From NCBI RefSeq assembly GCF_001753205.1, contig NZ_CP017560.1, positions 1,364,001 through 1,428,000 of the forward strand: a stretch of 64,000 bases of DNA, given 5' to 3'. The translations under genes and the position numbers were made by a program. The notes beneath the pieces are model-generated. The model saw nothing but the letters and a program-made list of their open reading frames with translations. It ran no database searches and was not told where the DNA came from. Below are positions 45,681-54,841 of the stretch, one piece after another (within the stretch, counting starts at the first letter, position 1; each line of letters opens with the position of its first letter). This DNA is from Sporosarcina ureilytica (lineage in GTDB: Bacteria; Bacillota; Bacilli; Bacillales_A; Planococcaceae).

Positions 45681-47396
45681 TTACCAAGTTCGAATTGGTG
45701 GAGAACCTGGAGGTGCATTGACGATTAAATCTGTTAGGGGTACGACATAACCGATTGCAATAACGAGAATCATGAGTGCAATTATGACACCCCAACGATC
45801 TGTCCAAAGCGGCGTTTGTTCTTCTGGTTCTTCAGGTTCAGCAATTGGGAATTCCGTTTGTCCTTTTGGTGCAAAGAACATAAGATGGAAGACTGCGTAT
45901 ACTTGGATGAGAACGCCGATAATTAAGAGCGTTCCGCCAATCGCAAGTAGAAACAGGTAAGGGTCCCAACCTAATGCAACGGCATGGTCACCGTACGTTG
46001 TATAAGATGTACGACGCGGTGAACCTAGTAATCCGACATAGTGCATAGAACCAGCCATGAATAGCATGCCGACCGTCCAAATAATTGTTTGAATGACGCC
46101 GACTTTATTCATAGCCGGCGTTAACACACGTTTGGATAAATAAGGAATGAGCCAATAACTAATGCCGAAAAATGTTAGTGCAACGGACGTTCCGACAGTT
46201 AAGTGGAAGTGACCCACGACCCACATCGTATTATGCACGACTTGGTTCAATTGGTTTGTTGTTTGTGCAATTCCGCCAGCGCCTGCTGGAATAAACGCCA
46301 CCATCGCAATGAAAGGTGCTAAGAAACGCACATCTTTCCACGGCAATTTTTTAAGCCAACCGAATAATCCTTTTCCACCTTTAGCTCTACCCGTACGTTC
46401 AAATACATAAAACATCGCAAATGCGGTCATTAGAGATGGGAAGGCAATTGATAGACTCATAAACACATGCATATATTTCAAAGCCGGGCCCATCGCAGGG
46501 TCAACGATTTGGTGGTGGAATCCACCTGGGATGTTTGTAATGACAAGCATCGCCACAACGACCCGCGTTAACGTATCACTAAATCGTTTTCCGCCAATGA
46601 TTTTTGGGACAATGACATACCATGCTGAAACCGCCGTTAGGTACCAAATGTTCACGAGTGTATGACCGAAAGACCAAAATAGCGTACGACTCAGCATAAC
46701 GTTAATCGTTTCCATCACGCCCGCTGACCAAAAGATAAGCATGATCACTTCGATTGTAACGCCGATACTTCCAAAGAATAATAGAACGAAAACGCCAGTT
46801 GCAAAGAATGCTAACATTGGAATGTGCTTTGCAGGGTTTTGTTTTCTCCAAGTTGCAACGTTTATAAACGCGCCAAATGCACAAATCCAAACGCCGATAA
46901 CAATTAAGGCCAACCCGATATAAAAGAGTGGGGATGCAGCCATTGGCGGATAAAAGGTAAACATTACCGTTGCATCGTTCATCACTACTGGAATGACAGC
47001 AAAGACAAATCCAACAATTTTAAGCCAAAATCCAATCCATGCCATTGTTCTAACGTGAGGCAGAATCCCACCTAACGTATGGGACATCCCTGCGTAGAAA
47101 TAGCCGATTGCAAAAAATGCAGTTAAGACGAGGACTAATAAAAGTCCGTGTGCTGTAAGAACTTGGTAATAGGTAAACCAAGAGGGCATTTGAATGAGCC
47201 CAGCACGTTCTAAACCTTGTAATAATCCTAGAAAACCACCTATCAGCAGTGCTAGAAATGCAACGGACATATACGATTTTGATAATTTCGCATCTGCCTC
47301 TGAAACGCCTAAAGCTTGCGATGCTTTTTCTTTCAGCGTGCGTTTTGTTTCTTGTTTTTGTTCTTTCATGTTAGGTTGATTCATAACCGTTTCCAA
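45681..47396 (-). CDS. cbaA: ba3-type cytochrome c oxidase subunit I
   Basis: 571 residues with about 13 membrane helices. Heme and copper ligands can be placed: low-spin heme histidine in LTAHGLLLV, the CuB region SFGHTLVNIWYL with a following GGFHHQ pair, and the high-spin heme region NTMWVVGHFHLTVG. The sequence is of the B-family (ba3/cba) type, not the aa3 type. It reduces oxygen to water as terminal oxidase. TTG 47396 has GGAGGG six bases before it. It is last of three genes cbaD-cbaB-cbaA in this direction. Confidence 0.92.
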   Translation of the reverse strand: METVMNQPNMKEQKQETKRTLKEKASQALGVSEADAKLSKSYMSVAFLALLIGGFLGLLQGLERAGLIQMPSWFTYYQVLTAHGLLLVLVLTAFFAIGYFYAGMSHTLGGILPHVRTMAWIGFWLKIVGFVFAVIPVVMNDATVMFTFYPPMAASPLFYIGLALIVIGVWICAFGAFINVATWRKQNPAKHIPMLAFFATGVFVLLFFGSIGVTIEVIMLIFWSAGVMETINVMLSRTLFWSFGHTLVNIWYLTAVSAWYVIVPKIIGGKRFSDTLTRVVVAMLVITNIPGGFHHQIVDPAMGPALKYMHVFMSLSIAFPSLMTAFAMFYVFERTGRAKGGKGLFGWLKKLPWKDVRFLAPFIAMVAFIPAGAGGIAQTTNQLNQVVHNTMWVVGHFHLTVGTSVALTFFGISYWLIPYLSKRVLTPAMNKVGVIQTIIWTVGMLFMAGSMHYVGLLGSPRRTSYTTYGDHAVALGWDPYLFLLAIGGTLLIIGVLIQVYAVFHLMFFAPKGQTEFPIAEPEEPEEQTPLWTDRWGVIIALMILVIAIGYVVPLTDLIVNAPPGSPPIRTW

Positions 47397-47409
47397 TCAA
47401 AACCCTCCT

Positions 47410-47877
47410 TTATTTAACCGTAATGGTCATAGCCATCATTTCGTGCCCAATTCCGCAATATTCATTACAAAGAACTAAATATTCTCCAGGCTTACTAAAT
47501 GTTTGGGTAACTTTTTGGATATGCCCTGGCACAACCATTGCGTTCACATTCGTTTGTGCAATTTGAAAACCATGAATCACGTCTTTAGAAGTTAAGGTGA
47601 ATGTCACTTTTGCACCAGCTGGCACTTCAACTTCATGCGGTGTAAAACCGAATGCTTGTAAGGTCATGACGACTTCATATTCATTTTCACCCGTTTGAAA
47701 AACGCCTGGATTGTCAAAAGGTGCAGTTACATCAACTTTTTGTGGATCGATGATTTCTTTGTGACTTGGCGGCGCATGTTCAAATGCAAAAGCTTGAACA
47801 CCGATAATTAACATGAAAATTAAAATGACACCGAAGCTAAGGGTGAGCCAAATCTTTTCATAACGATGGATTTTCAT
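47410..47877 (-). CDS. cbaB: ba3-type cytochrome c oxidase subunit II (CuA protein)
   Basis: 155 residues: one N-terminal membrane helix (LTLSFGVILIFMLIIGVQAFAF) and a cupredoxin domain outside the membrane. The CuA ligands are in VIHGFQIA (His) and CNEYCGIGHEMM (two Cys, His, Met). The short, single-helix form is typical of ba3 oxidases. It lies 13 bases upstream of cbaA. Confidence 0.93.
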   Translation of the reverse strand: MKIHRYEKIWLTLSFGVILIFMLIIGVQAFAFEHAPPSHKEIIDPQKVDVTAPFDNPGVFQTGENEYEVVMTLQAFGFTPHEVEVPAGAKVTFTLTSKDVIHGFQIAQTNVNAMVVPGHIQKVTQTFSKPGEYLVLCNEYCGIGHEMMAMTITVK

Positions 47878-47889
47878 CTCTCTTCCTCC

Positions 47890-48045
47890 TTAAATTCTTG
47901 CGTTAAATGTGAACATAAGTACGAGATATGTAGCGACAATGACAGCCAGTAATACACCTAGACAAAACATCGTGCCTTTGTACGATTTCCTCTCTTTTTC
48001 TTCATGAGAAAGCTTCTTGTTGCTGTTGTTTTGCGCTGTTTCCAT
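47890..48045 (-). CDS. Small oxidase subunit (subunit IIa/CbaD-like), 51 residues
   Basis: A 51-residue frame starting METAQNNSNKK at ATG 48045, with GGAGGTG about eight bases before it. A charged N-terminus (LSHEEKERKSYKG) is followed by one membrane helix (MFCLGVLLAVIVATYLVLMF). It ends twelve bases before cbaB. Thermus ba3 oxidase has a single-helix subunit IIa, and Bacilli have similar short genes before subunit II, which supports this call by position and shape more than by sequence. Confidence 0.75.
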   Translation of the reverse strand: METAQNNSNKKLSHEEKERKSYKGTMFCLGVLLAVIVATYLVLMFTFNARI

Positions 48046-48104
48046 TACCAAGCACCTCCGTAAGTTTCGTTACCTACATCTTAATTGATAATAATTCTCA
48101 GTGC

Positions 48105-48120
48105 TGTGATATTTATCACA
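48105..48120. promoter_or_regulatory. CRP/FNR-type operator upstream of the cba oxidase genes
   Basis: TGTGATATTTATCACA is a near-perfect palindrome with seven-base half-sites TGTGATA/TATCACA. It lies 60 bases before the first oxidase gene and downstream of a CRP-family regulator gene, whose recognition helix has the residues expected for TGTGA sites. Confidence 0.75.
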
Positions 48121-48178
48121 CAAAACTATAAAATTCAAATTGTTCTCTAACATTATGAAAATGCATTCATTGGAACAT

Positions 48179-48213
48179 AAAAAAACCTTTCCAATAGTTG
48201 TTTGGAAAGGTTT
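48179..48213 (-). terminator. Terminator of the CRP-family regulator gene
   Basis: On the minus strand AAACCTTTCCAA pairs with TTGGAAAGGTTT around a short loop, followed by TTTT. The regulator is therefore transcribed separately from the oxidase genes. Confidence 0.9.
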
Positions 48214-48902
48214 CATGCTTCAGCGATTTCATTTTGAATTTTATCAGGATAAATATAATAATTGCCTTCAACAATCTTTACTTTATCTTCTTTACGCAAT
48301 CGAGAAATCATCCGGTTGACGGATTCTCTTGTCGTGCCAATCATATTGGCTAAATCTGAATTTGTAAATTTTGTATTTAATTTAAGCCACCCATCCGGTT
48401 GTCGGGTGCCATGTGATTCGCTTAATCGTAAAAGTAGTAACAGAATACGATCGTTCGTACTTCGTAATGCCATTTCTTCAAGCCTCTGTTGCGAATCAAT
48501 AATTAGATCCCCTAACAAACGAAATAATTTAATGGAAGTATGGGGATTTAATAAAAGAACTTCTTCAAACTCTTGTAGGGAAATTGCGTACATTACAGTG
48601 TCTTCCATCGCTTGAGCGTAGGCGGGATAATTCTCTTTACGGAAAAATCCAACGTTCGGAAATAGATCCCCTAATTGCTTGATGCAAATAATTTGTTCTT
48701 TCCCAGATAAGTCATTTCTGAACACTTTTACTTTACCGGAAGCGACGATATAAATATCGGTAATCGGTGTATCGTGCATAAAAATTATTTGTTTATCAGG
48801 AAACTCTCTTCTTCGCATGATAGTTAAAAAGGGTTCGAGTTCTTCATCAGATAAATCTTTAAATAGCGTGACGTTTTTTGCTAGGCGCTTTAACTCTTCC
48901 AA
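48213..48902 (-). CDS. CRP/FNR-family transcriptional regulator
   Basis: 229 residues: a cyclic-nucleotide-binding-like beta barrel (about 15-125), a long dimer helix and a winged helix with recognition sequence TTRESVNRMISR. Arg192, Glu193 and Arg197 fit the R-E-x-V-x-R pattern that reads TGTGA. It has only one cysteine (Cys73), so it cannot hold an FNR-type iron-sulfur cluster. It lies directly upstream of the cba oxidase operon and probably controls it. The signal is unknown (redox, nitric oxide and cAMP-independent types all exist in this family). Confidence 0.9.
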   Translation of the reverse strand: MEELKRLAKNVTLFKDLSDEELEPFLTIMRRREFPDKQIIFMHDTPITDIYIVASGKVKVFRNDLSGKEQIICIKQLGDLFPNVGFFRKENYPAYAQAMEDTVMYAISLQEFEEVLLLNPHTSIKLFRLLGDLIIDSQQRLEEMALRSTNDRILLLLLRLSESHGTRQPDGWLKLNTKFTNSDLANMIGTTRESVNRMISRLRKEDKVKIVEGNYYIYPDKIQNEIAEA

Positions 48903-49187
48903 GCAAATCCCTCCTCTTCAACTATTTTATCATATTTTCAAGATAAACTACTTGTTTTCAGGTTCTATTCTAGAGTCGTACCTGGAATTTTGATTGAAAT
49001 CATAAATTAGAAAAGATGCCAAATTCTTGATTTCACTTCATTGTTGTGGTGAATTTAAAATTTATGAATAGATAGTTCTAGTATTCTTGCGTTTTTTGTA
49101 ATTCTAAAACTCATTTTTGTGACTTTGACGGTGATATGCGTAGAGAAGTAAGATCAAGGTGTCATAAAAAGAGAAGGGGGAAATGTA
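48903..49187. other. Divergent spacer between the regulator and the zinc-ribbon gene
   Basis: About 285 AT-rich bases with no gene, no clear palindrome and no confident promoter assignment. Confidence 0.4.
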
Positions 49188-49652
49188 ATGGGGTCAATTA
49201 TATGTGCAACAAAATGTCCGAATTGTGGACGATCAGCGATCCAAGATTATTACTATAGATCTGACGAAAAGACGATTGTTTGCTATCGTTGTGGATTCTA
49301 TCTAAAAAGACAGATTCAAGATATTTACGCATCACCAACTAAATATAAAGAGGAGCGATATGATGGATACGGTGTGTTTAGATTAGTAAATAAGGACGGG
49401 AAAAGGACGACGACGATTTTTAGTTGTCAGCTTAAAGAAAATGATATCGAAAAATATGTAAATGAATTTTCAGGTGATGCGGTAAATCAAGAGAAAAGCT
49501 TTTTGGTTACTTATACCGATGGGGACTTTAAGATTCTTTGTGGAACACCTACGGAAAACTGGCATTTACCTTTTGAAGCATATAAAAAGAAAATGCTTGA
49601 GAAGTACGGAGATACTGAAGATAACAGACATATGGTACCAATTGAAGAATAG
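49188..49652 (+). CDS. Hypothetical protein with N-terminal zinc ribbon
   Basis: 154 residues. Two CxxC pairs near the start (CPNCG at about 10-14 and CYRCG at about 32-36) suggest a bound zinc. The remainder is a compact alpha/beta domain of unknown family (GYGVFRLVNKDGKRTTTIFSC, SFLVTYTDGDFKILCGTP). ATG 49188 follows AAGGGGGAAA. No neighbour suggests a function. Confidence 0.65.
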   Translation: MGSIICATKCPNCGRSAIQDYYYRSDEKTIVCYRCGFYLKRQIQDIYASPTKYKEERYDGYGVFRLVNKDGKRTTTIFSCQLKENDIEKYVNEFSGDAVNQEKSFLVTYTDGDFKILCGTPTENWHLPFEAYKKKMLEKYGDTEDNRHMVPIEE

Positions 49653-49854
49653 TTTTGTTGGAAGGAAGGAAAGAAAGAATACGTGCTATTGCAAATAAAA
49701 CCTACCTATTTCTCTCTTTGTGTTTTGAACCAGTATTCAGAAAATACACTTGATTAAGCTTGCTCACTCAACTATCTTAGATGGAGAGTATTTGTGCAGT
49801 TTATTGTATGATTCGCATTAAGTGTTTACAAGTTAAATCGAAGGGATGAGAGAG

Positions 49855-50781
49855 ATGCGCATTCTAGTGCTTGGAGCAGGAGCGATTGGTGGGTATTACG
49901 GCGGTCGATTAGTTGAGAAAGGAGAAGACGTTACTTTTCTCGTTCGTCGAAAAAGAAAAGAACATTTGGAGAGAAATGGATTAAGTATCCAAAGTTTTTT
50001 TGGTGACTTTTCATTTCAACCTAAATGTATCTCAACTGATGAAGAGGCTGCGCCATTTGATTTAGTTTTGTTTTCGACAAAAGCTTATCATTTGGAAGAT
50101 GCGATGAACGACTTGAAGCCTTATGTCGGAGAACATACTGTGATTTTGCCACTCTTAAATGGGGTCGCTCACTTTAATAGGCTCAAAGAGGTGTTTGGTG
50201 TTGAAAAAGTCGTTGGTGGATTATGCTTTATTGAAACGACACTAAATCATCAAGGGAATATTGAACAAACAAGCGCAATTGACCGTTTAGTGTATGGGGA
50301 ATTTGACCAGAAAGATACAGAGAGGATCCGTGAAATTGAATATGTGTTTTCTGGCACAAAGGCAACATTTTCATTAAGTGATTCTATTGAACAGGAGATT
50401 TGGCAGAAGTATTTATTCATTACAGTTATGTCGGGCTGCACTTCGTTAATGAGGGCGCCGATTGGTCCCATTCGAGAAAGTACTGGGGGCGAATTGTTCA
50501 TAAAACAATTATTTGAAGAAGTTAAAATGATTATAAAAAAACATGGTGGACCGCTAAAAGAAGACGTTGTCGCGAAGCAACTTGAAATGATACGCCTAGC
50601 TAATGGTGACATGAAATCATCGATGCAACGAGATATGGAGAAGGGCTTACCGATTGAAGGTGAGCATTTACAAGGGTTTTTATTAGATTTAGCAAAGAAC
50701 TATCAACTGAATACCCCAATTCTTCAAACGGTATATCAAAATTTAGTTGTCTACGAAACGATGTTAGGACAGGGTAAATAG
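49855..50781 (+). CDS. Ketopantoate reductase family protein
   Basis: 308 residues. The N-terminal nucleotide-binding fold begins RILVLGAGAIGGYYGGRL, and the C-terminal helical domain carries a lysine-containing QKYLFITVMSGCTSLMRAPIG segment. The family reduces 2-ketopantoate to pantoate with NADPH, but many members act on other 2-keto acids. There are no other pantothenate genes nearby, so I leave the symbol empty. I take ATG 49855 (GAAGGG nine to ten bases upstream) rather than ATG 49846, which sits on the binding site. Confidence 0.8.
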   Translation: MRILVLGAGAIGGYYGGRLVEKGEDVTFLVRRKRKEHLERNGLSIQSFFGDFSFQPKCISTDEEAAPFDLVLFSTKAYHLEDAMNDLKPYVGEHTVILPLLNGVAHFNRLKEVFGVEKVVGGLCFIETTLNHQGNIEQTSAIDRLVYGEFDQKDTERIREIEYVFSGTKATFSLSDSIEQEIWQKYLFITVMSGCTSLMRAPIGPIRESTGGELFIKQLFEEVKMIIKKHGGPLKEDVVAKQLEMIRLANGDMKSSMQRDMEKGLPIEGEHLQGFLLDLAKNYQLNTPILQTVYQNLVVYETMLGQGK

Positions 50782-50972
50782 AATAGGTGTATTTATGATT
50801 TGAGTAGATCTTTGCAATTATTGCGGAGGTCTATTTGAATTTTACTGGATATAATGGCTAGTATTCATATAAACTACTGCTTAAGCGTAAAATAATTATA
50901 AAAGTTGCCTGAAAACTTGATTAATATAATTCATGCGTGTAAAATGGTGTTGATTCTTTATATTCCAAACAT
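50782..50972. other. Spacer before the acyl-CoA cluster
   Basis: No gene. TTGATT at 50950 could be a -35 element for the following operon, but no -10 fits cleanly; the regulatory palindrome at 50973-50986 is listed separately. Confidence 0.4.
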
Positions 50973-50986
50973 ACTGACCGGTTAGT
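50973..50986. promoter_or_regulatory. Candidate TetR operator, site A
   Basis: ACTGACCGGTTAGT, a near-perfect 14-base palindrome. The same motif recurs twice at 56829 and 56864. It lies 29 bases before the acyl-CoA dehydrogenase start. The TetR gene at 52323 is the most likely reader. Confidence 0.7.
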
Positions 50987-51014
50987 GAACGGGTCTGAAG
51001 GGATGGGAATGTTG

Positions 51015-52247
51015 ATGAACTTTTCATATTCAGAAAAAACAAAGGGGTTAATTGAAAAGCTTACGGAGTTTATGGAAGCGTATGTGTATCCGAATGAAAA
51101 AGTATTTGAAGAGCAACTGGCGGCACAGAAAAATCGTTGGTCTGAAGTACCTCCGATTATCGATGAATTAAAAGAAAAAGCGCAAGAACAAGGGCTTTGG
51201 AATTTGTTTCTCCCTGACAGTGAACTTGGGGCGGGATTGACAAATTTGGAATACGCACCACTTTGCGAGATTATGGGGCGTTCACCAATTGGTCCAGAAA
51301 TTTTTAATTGTAATGCACCAGATACTGGGAATATGGAAGTGCTTGTTCGTTATGGAACTGAGCAACAAAAGAAGCAATGGCTTGAGCCGCTGCTTAAAGG
51401 GGAAATTAGATCGTGCTTTGCGATGACTGAGCCTGATGTTGCTTCAAGTGATGCGACGAATATACAATCTAGTATCGTTCGTGATGGGGACGAGTATGTA
51501 TTAAACGGTCGGAAATGGTGGACGTCAGGGGCTGGGGATCCCAGGTGTAAAATTGCTATATTTATGGGCAAGAATGACCCGAATGCGCCGCGACATGAGC
51601 AGCAATCTATGATACTAGTACCACTCGATACACCTGGGGTGAAAATTGAACGAATGCTGTCAGTGTTTGGCTATGACCATGCGCCGCACGGACATGCAGA
51701 AATTACATTCGAAAATGTACGGGTACCGGTGGAAAATATGATTTGGGGTGAAGGGAAAGGATTTGCCATTGCACAAGGACGTCTTGGCCCTGGAAGAATT
51801 CACCATTGTATGCGGTTGATTGGTGCAGCTGAACGTGCACTTGAACAAATGTGTATGCGAGTACAAGAGCGAACGCCTTTCGGAAAAGTGTTGGCGGATC
51901 AAGGTGTCGTGAGAGAGTGGATTGCGGAATCGCGTATCGACATCGAACAAGCGAGACTATTAACATTAAAAGCTGCCTACATGATGGATACCGTCGGGAA
52001 TAAAGAAGCGAAAACTGAAATTGCGATGATTAAAGTTGTGGCACCGAGCATGGCATTACGAGTGATTGACAGAGCAATCCAAGCATTCGGCGGCGCAGGG
52101 GTGAGCCAGGATTTCAACCTTGCCGCGCAATGGGCAAGCTCAAGGACTTTACGACTCGCGGACGGACCAGATGAAGTACATCGCAATCAAATCGCACGTT
52201 TGGAACTTCGAAAATACGCTTCGAAAGAAAAAGTGAAACAATCGTAA
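51015..52247 (+). CDS. Acyl-CoA dehydrogenase
   Basis: 410 residues, full-length flavoprotein of the acyl-CoA dehydrogenase family. The FAD-binding segments are [18 protein letters not shown] and KWWTSGA, and the C-terminal motif [17 protein letters not shown] with ADGPDEVH is intact. It introduces the 2,3 double bond and hands electrons to ETF. ATG 51015 follows GAAGGGATGGG; in-frame starts at 50985 and 51003 are also possible. First gene of the left half of the cluster, behind operator site A. Confidence 0.9.
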   Translation: MNFSYSEKTKGLIEKLTEFMEAYVYPNEKVFEEQLAAQKNRWSEVPPIIDELKEKAQEQGLWNLFLPDSELGAGLTNLEYAPLCEIMGRSPIGPEIFNCNAPDTGNMEVLVRYGTEQQKKQWLEPLLKGEIRSCFAMTEPDVASSDATNIQSSIVRDGDEYVLNGRKWWTSGAGDPRCKIAIFMGKNDPNAPRHEQQSMILVPLDTPGVKIERMLSVFGYDHAPHGHAEITFENVRVPVENMIWGEGKGFAIAQGRLGPGRIHHCMRLIGAAERALEQMCMRVQERTPFGKVLADQGVVREWIAESRIDIEQARLLTLKAAYMMDTVGNKEAKTEIAMIKVVAPSMALRVIDRAIQAFGGAGVSQDFNLAAQWASSRTLRLADGPDEVHRNQIARLELRKYASKEKVKQS

Positions 52248-52322
52248 GTGTGCTTGCATCTGATTTCATAGCAGAAATCAACTATTAGGTATGAATAAAG
52301 ACAATGAAAGGTTGTGGGGTCG

Positions 52323-52883
52323 ATGAAACAAGAAATTACAAAACATAGTGTGAAACTTTTCCAAGAGAAAGGTTTTAGTGAAACGTCCATCCAAGATATC
52401 GTCGACTCACTTGGTGTAACGAAAGGCACTTTTTATTATTACTTCAAAAGTAAAGAACAGCTATTAATGGATATCCATTTACGCTACATCGAAGACTTAC
52501 TGAATCGACAAAAAGAAATTATTGAAAAAGAACAAAATTGCAGAAATAAAGTGATTAAAATTGTTAAGTTAATCATCGGAGATATTAAATCAACACAAGC
52601 AAATGGGCGCGTCTATTTTCGCGAAATGAGAAATTTAAAGCCAGAGAATGCGGAGATTATAAAAACAAAAAGAACAGAGTTTCGAGATAACCTTGAACAA
52701 ATCATTATCGAAGGAATTGAAGCAGGTGAATTCCGAAATACTTTACAGCCTAAATTGATTGCGTTAGGGATTTTAGGCGTGACAAATTGGACGTACCAAT
52801 GGATGAATCCTTCGGGGGATGTGTCCGTTGATGAACTTGCTGAAATGTTCGCAGATTTTGTATTGCACGGCATTCATGTGTAG
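52323..52883 (+). CDS. TetR-family regulator of the acyl-CoA cluster
   Basis: About 186 residues. Helix-turn-helix FSETSIQDIVDSLGVTKGTFYYYFKSKEQLL is near the N-terminus, and a C-terminal dimer/ligand domain follows. It is embedded in the acyl-CoA genes, between an acyl-CoA dehydrogenase and a 3-hydroxyacyl-CoA dehydrogenase. By analogy with FadR- and KstR-type regulators it probably releases DNA when an acyl-CoA accumulates. Three similar palindromes in the cluster are the likely targets. ATG 52323 has AAAGG upstream. Confidence 0.88.
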   Translation: MKQEITKHSVKLFQEKGFSETSIQDIVDSLGVTKGTFYYYFKSKEQLLMDIHLRYIEDLLNRQKEIIEKEQNCRNKVIKIVKLIIGDIKSTQANGRVYFREMRNLKPENAEIIKTKRTEFRDNLEQIIIEGIEAGEFRNTLQPKLIALGILGVTNWTYQWMNPSGDVSVDELAEMFADFVLHGIHV

Positions 52884-52895
52884 GAGGGCTGTTTA

Positions 52896-53765
52896 TTGAA
52901 GAATCCAGAAGTTTCACGAGTTTTAGTTGTTGGTGCAGGACAGATGGGGCACCAAATTGCGATGTTATGTGCGCTTGGTGGGTATCGTACAAAGCTTCAA
53001 GATGTTAGTAAAGAGGCACTACAAACAGCAGAGAAAAGCTTAAACAATGTGATGAACCGATGGGTGAAACAGACGAAAATTACAAACGAACAAAAAGAAG
53101 AGGCCTTTTCACGTCTCACATTTACAACGCACCTTGAAGAAGCAGCAAGAGATGCTGACCTTGTGATTGAGGCGATTGTTGAGAAGTTGGACGTAAAGCG
53201 TGAATTATTTCAGCGGCTGGATTTAATCACGCCAAGCCATACAATATTCGCCACAAACAGTTCTACAATCGTCAACTCACTGCTTGCTGATGTGACAAAG
53301 CGTCCGGAGAAAGTATGTAATATGCATTTCTTTTTTCCACCGCTTGTCATGGACTGCGTAGAAGTCGTGATGAGTGAAAAGACATCTGAACATACGATGG
53401 AAACAGTGATGGCTGTTTGTAAAAGGATAAATCGAACCGGTCTATTATTACGAAAAGAGATTTCTGGATTTGTAGCAAATCGAATTTTAGGAGCCATGAA
53501 TAGAGAAGCGCTTTATCTTTACGAGGCAGGCATTGCGGACTTTAAAGAAATTGATCATATTGTTAAAAAAGCGTTGGGGCATCCACTTGGCCCATTCGAA
53601 TTAATTGATCTGTCAGGTGCCGATGTTGTGTTAAATGTGATGGAGCAACGTTATTTGGAAACGGGAGATAGCGAGGATAAACCTAAGCAGTCGATTGTCG
53701 AGAAAGTGAAATCAGGGAATCTCGGCCGTAAAACGGGGCAAGGTTTTTATGCTTATTCAAAATAA
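52896..53765 (+). CDS. 3-hydroxyacyl-CoA dehydrogenase family protein
   Basis: 289 residues, the length of 3-hydroxybutyryl-CoA dehydrogenase. NAD-binding motif GAGQMG at 13-18, catalytic histidine in NMHFFFPPLVMDCVEVV, and the C-terminal domain with GHPLGPFELIDLSGADV. In the usual motif HFFNP the asparagine is phenylalanine here, an unusual change near the active site. It oxidises (S)-3-hydroxyacyl-CoA. TTG 52896 follows AGGAGGG, twelve bases after the TetR stop. Confidence 0.88.
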   Translation: MKNPEVSRVLVVGAGQMGHQIAMLCALGGYRTKLQDVSKEALQTAEKSLNNVMNRWVKQTKITNEQKEEAFSRLTFTTHLEEAARDADLVIEAIVEKLDVKRELFQRLDLITPSHTIFATNSSTIVNSLLADVTKRPEKVCNMHFFFPPLVMDCVEVVMSEKTSEHTMETVMAVCKRINRTGLLLRKEISGFVANRILGAMNREALYLYEAGIADFKEIDHIVKKALGHPLGPFELIDLSGADVVLNVMEQRYLETGDSEDKPKQSIVEKVKSGNLGRKTGQGFYAYSK

Positions 53766-53782
53766 ATATCAAGGGGGGGTAT

Positions 53783-54841
53783 ATGTTGATAGATACAATC
53801 CCAATTCGTAAGGGTGAAGAGCTTAATCAGGAAAAATTGGCGCAATTTCTTCACAATCAAGTTGATGGATTACCAGAGGGGGAGCTGAACATCCGTCAAT
53901 TCGGTGCTGGGCATTCCAATTTGACGTATGCGCTTGAAATAAACGGTTGGGAAGCGGTATTAAGACGTCCACCGCTTGGTCCAATTGCGCCGAAAGCACA
54001 TGATATGAAAAGGGAATTTACTGTTCTTTCTGCACTAAATCCAGTGTTTCCAACTGCACCTAAACCAATTGTTTTTTCAGATGATTTATCGATTACGGGA
54101 AGTCCATTTTTCATAATGGAGCGGAGACATGGCATTGTGTTAGATAGTGATTTTCCAGTTGAAACAGAAGACCAAGAAGCACTTGGGCAACGTCTTTCTG
54201 AATTAATGGTTGATAAACTAGTTGAGTTACATGCCATTGATTATAAACAAACTGCATTAGCGGATATGGTAAAGCCAGATGGGTTTCTGGAAAGACAAGT
54301 GCATGGATGGATTGGTCGATATGAAAAAGCGAAAACTTCGAAAATAGCAGAAGTTGAGAAACTGACCTCTTGGTTGGTTCAACATATTCCAAGATCGCCT
54401 GAACCAACGATTATTCATTATGATTATAAATTTAATAACGCCATGTTTTCACATGACTACACGTCTATGAACGGTTTATTTGATTGGGAAATGACGACGG
54501 TGGGGGATCCACTGGCTGACGTTGGTGCGGCGATGAGTTATTGGATGCAAGCAGATGATCCTGAAATGTTACTGAAAGGCCTAGGGAAGCCGCCACTAAC
54601 AACGAAAAAAGGATTCTATACCCGTGATGAATTTATCGCAAGTTATGCAGAAAAAAGTGGTCGTGATCTGACGGACATTCATTATTACACAACATTTGCT
54701 TACTTTAAATTAGCTGTTATTTGCCAACAGATTTATTATCGTTATAAAAAAGGGCAAACAAATGACCCGCGCTTTAAAAATATGGATAAATTTGTATACA
54801 GTCTCGTTTGCCATTCACTAATGGAGACGTCGAAATCATAA
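53783..54841 (+). CDS. Aminoglycoside phosphotransferase-like kinase (ACAD10/11-type)
   Basis: 352 residues of the APH/choline kinase fold. The ATP-site strand is WEAVLRRPP, the catalytic loop IIHYDYKFNNAMF and the metal aspartate GLFDWEMTTVGDPLADVG. Members of this subgroup occur in acyl-CoA degradation clusters and as the N-terminal half of animal ACAD10/11, where the kinase phosphorylates 4-hydroxyacyl-CoA. A similar role here is inferred. The stop overlaps the start of the next gene by one base. Confidence 0.82.
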   Translation: MLIDTIPIRKGEELNQEKLAQFLHNQVDGLPEGELNIRQFGAGHSNLTYALEINGWEAVLRRPPLGPIAPKAHDMKREFTVLSALNPVFPTAPKPIVFSDDLSITGSPFFIMERRHGIVLDSDFPVETEDQEALGQRLSELMVDKLVELHAIDYKQTALADMVKPDGFLERQVHGWIGRYEKAKTSKIAEVEKLTSWLVQHIPRSPEPTIIHYDYKFNNAMFSHDYTSMNGLFDWEMTTVGDPLADVGAAMSYWMQADDPEMLLKGLGKPPLTTKKGFYTRDEFIASYAEKSGRDLTDIHYYTTFAYFKLAVICQQIYYRYKKGQTNDPRFKNMDKFVYSLVCHSLMETSKS

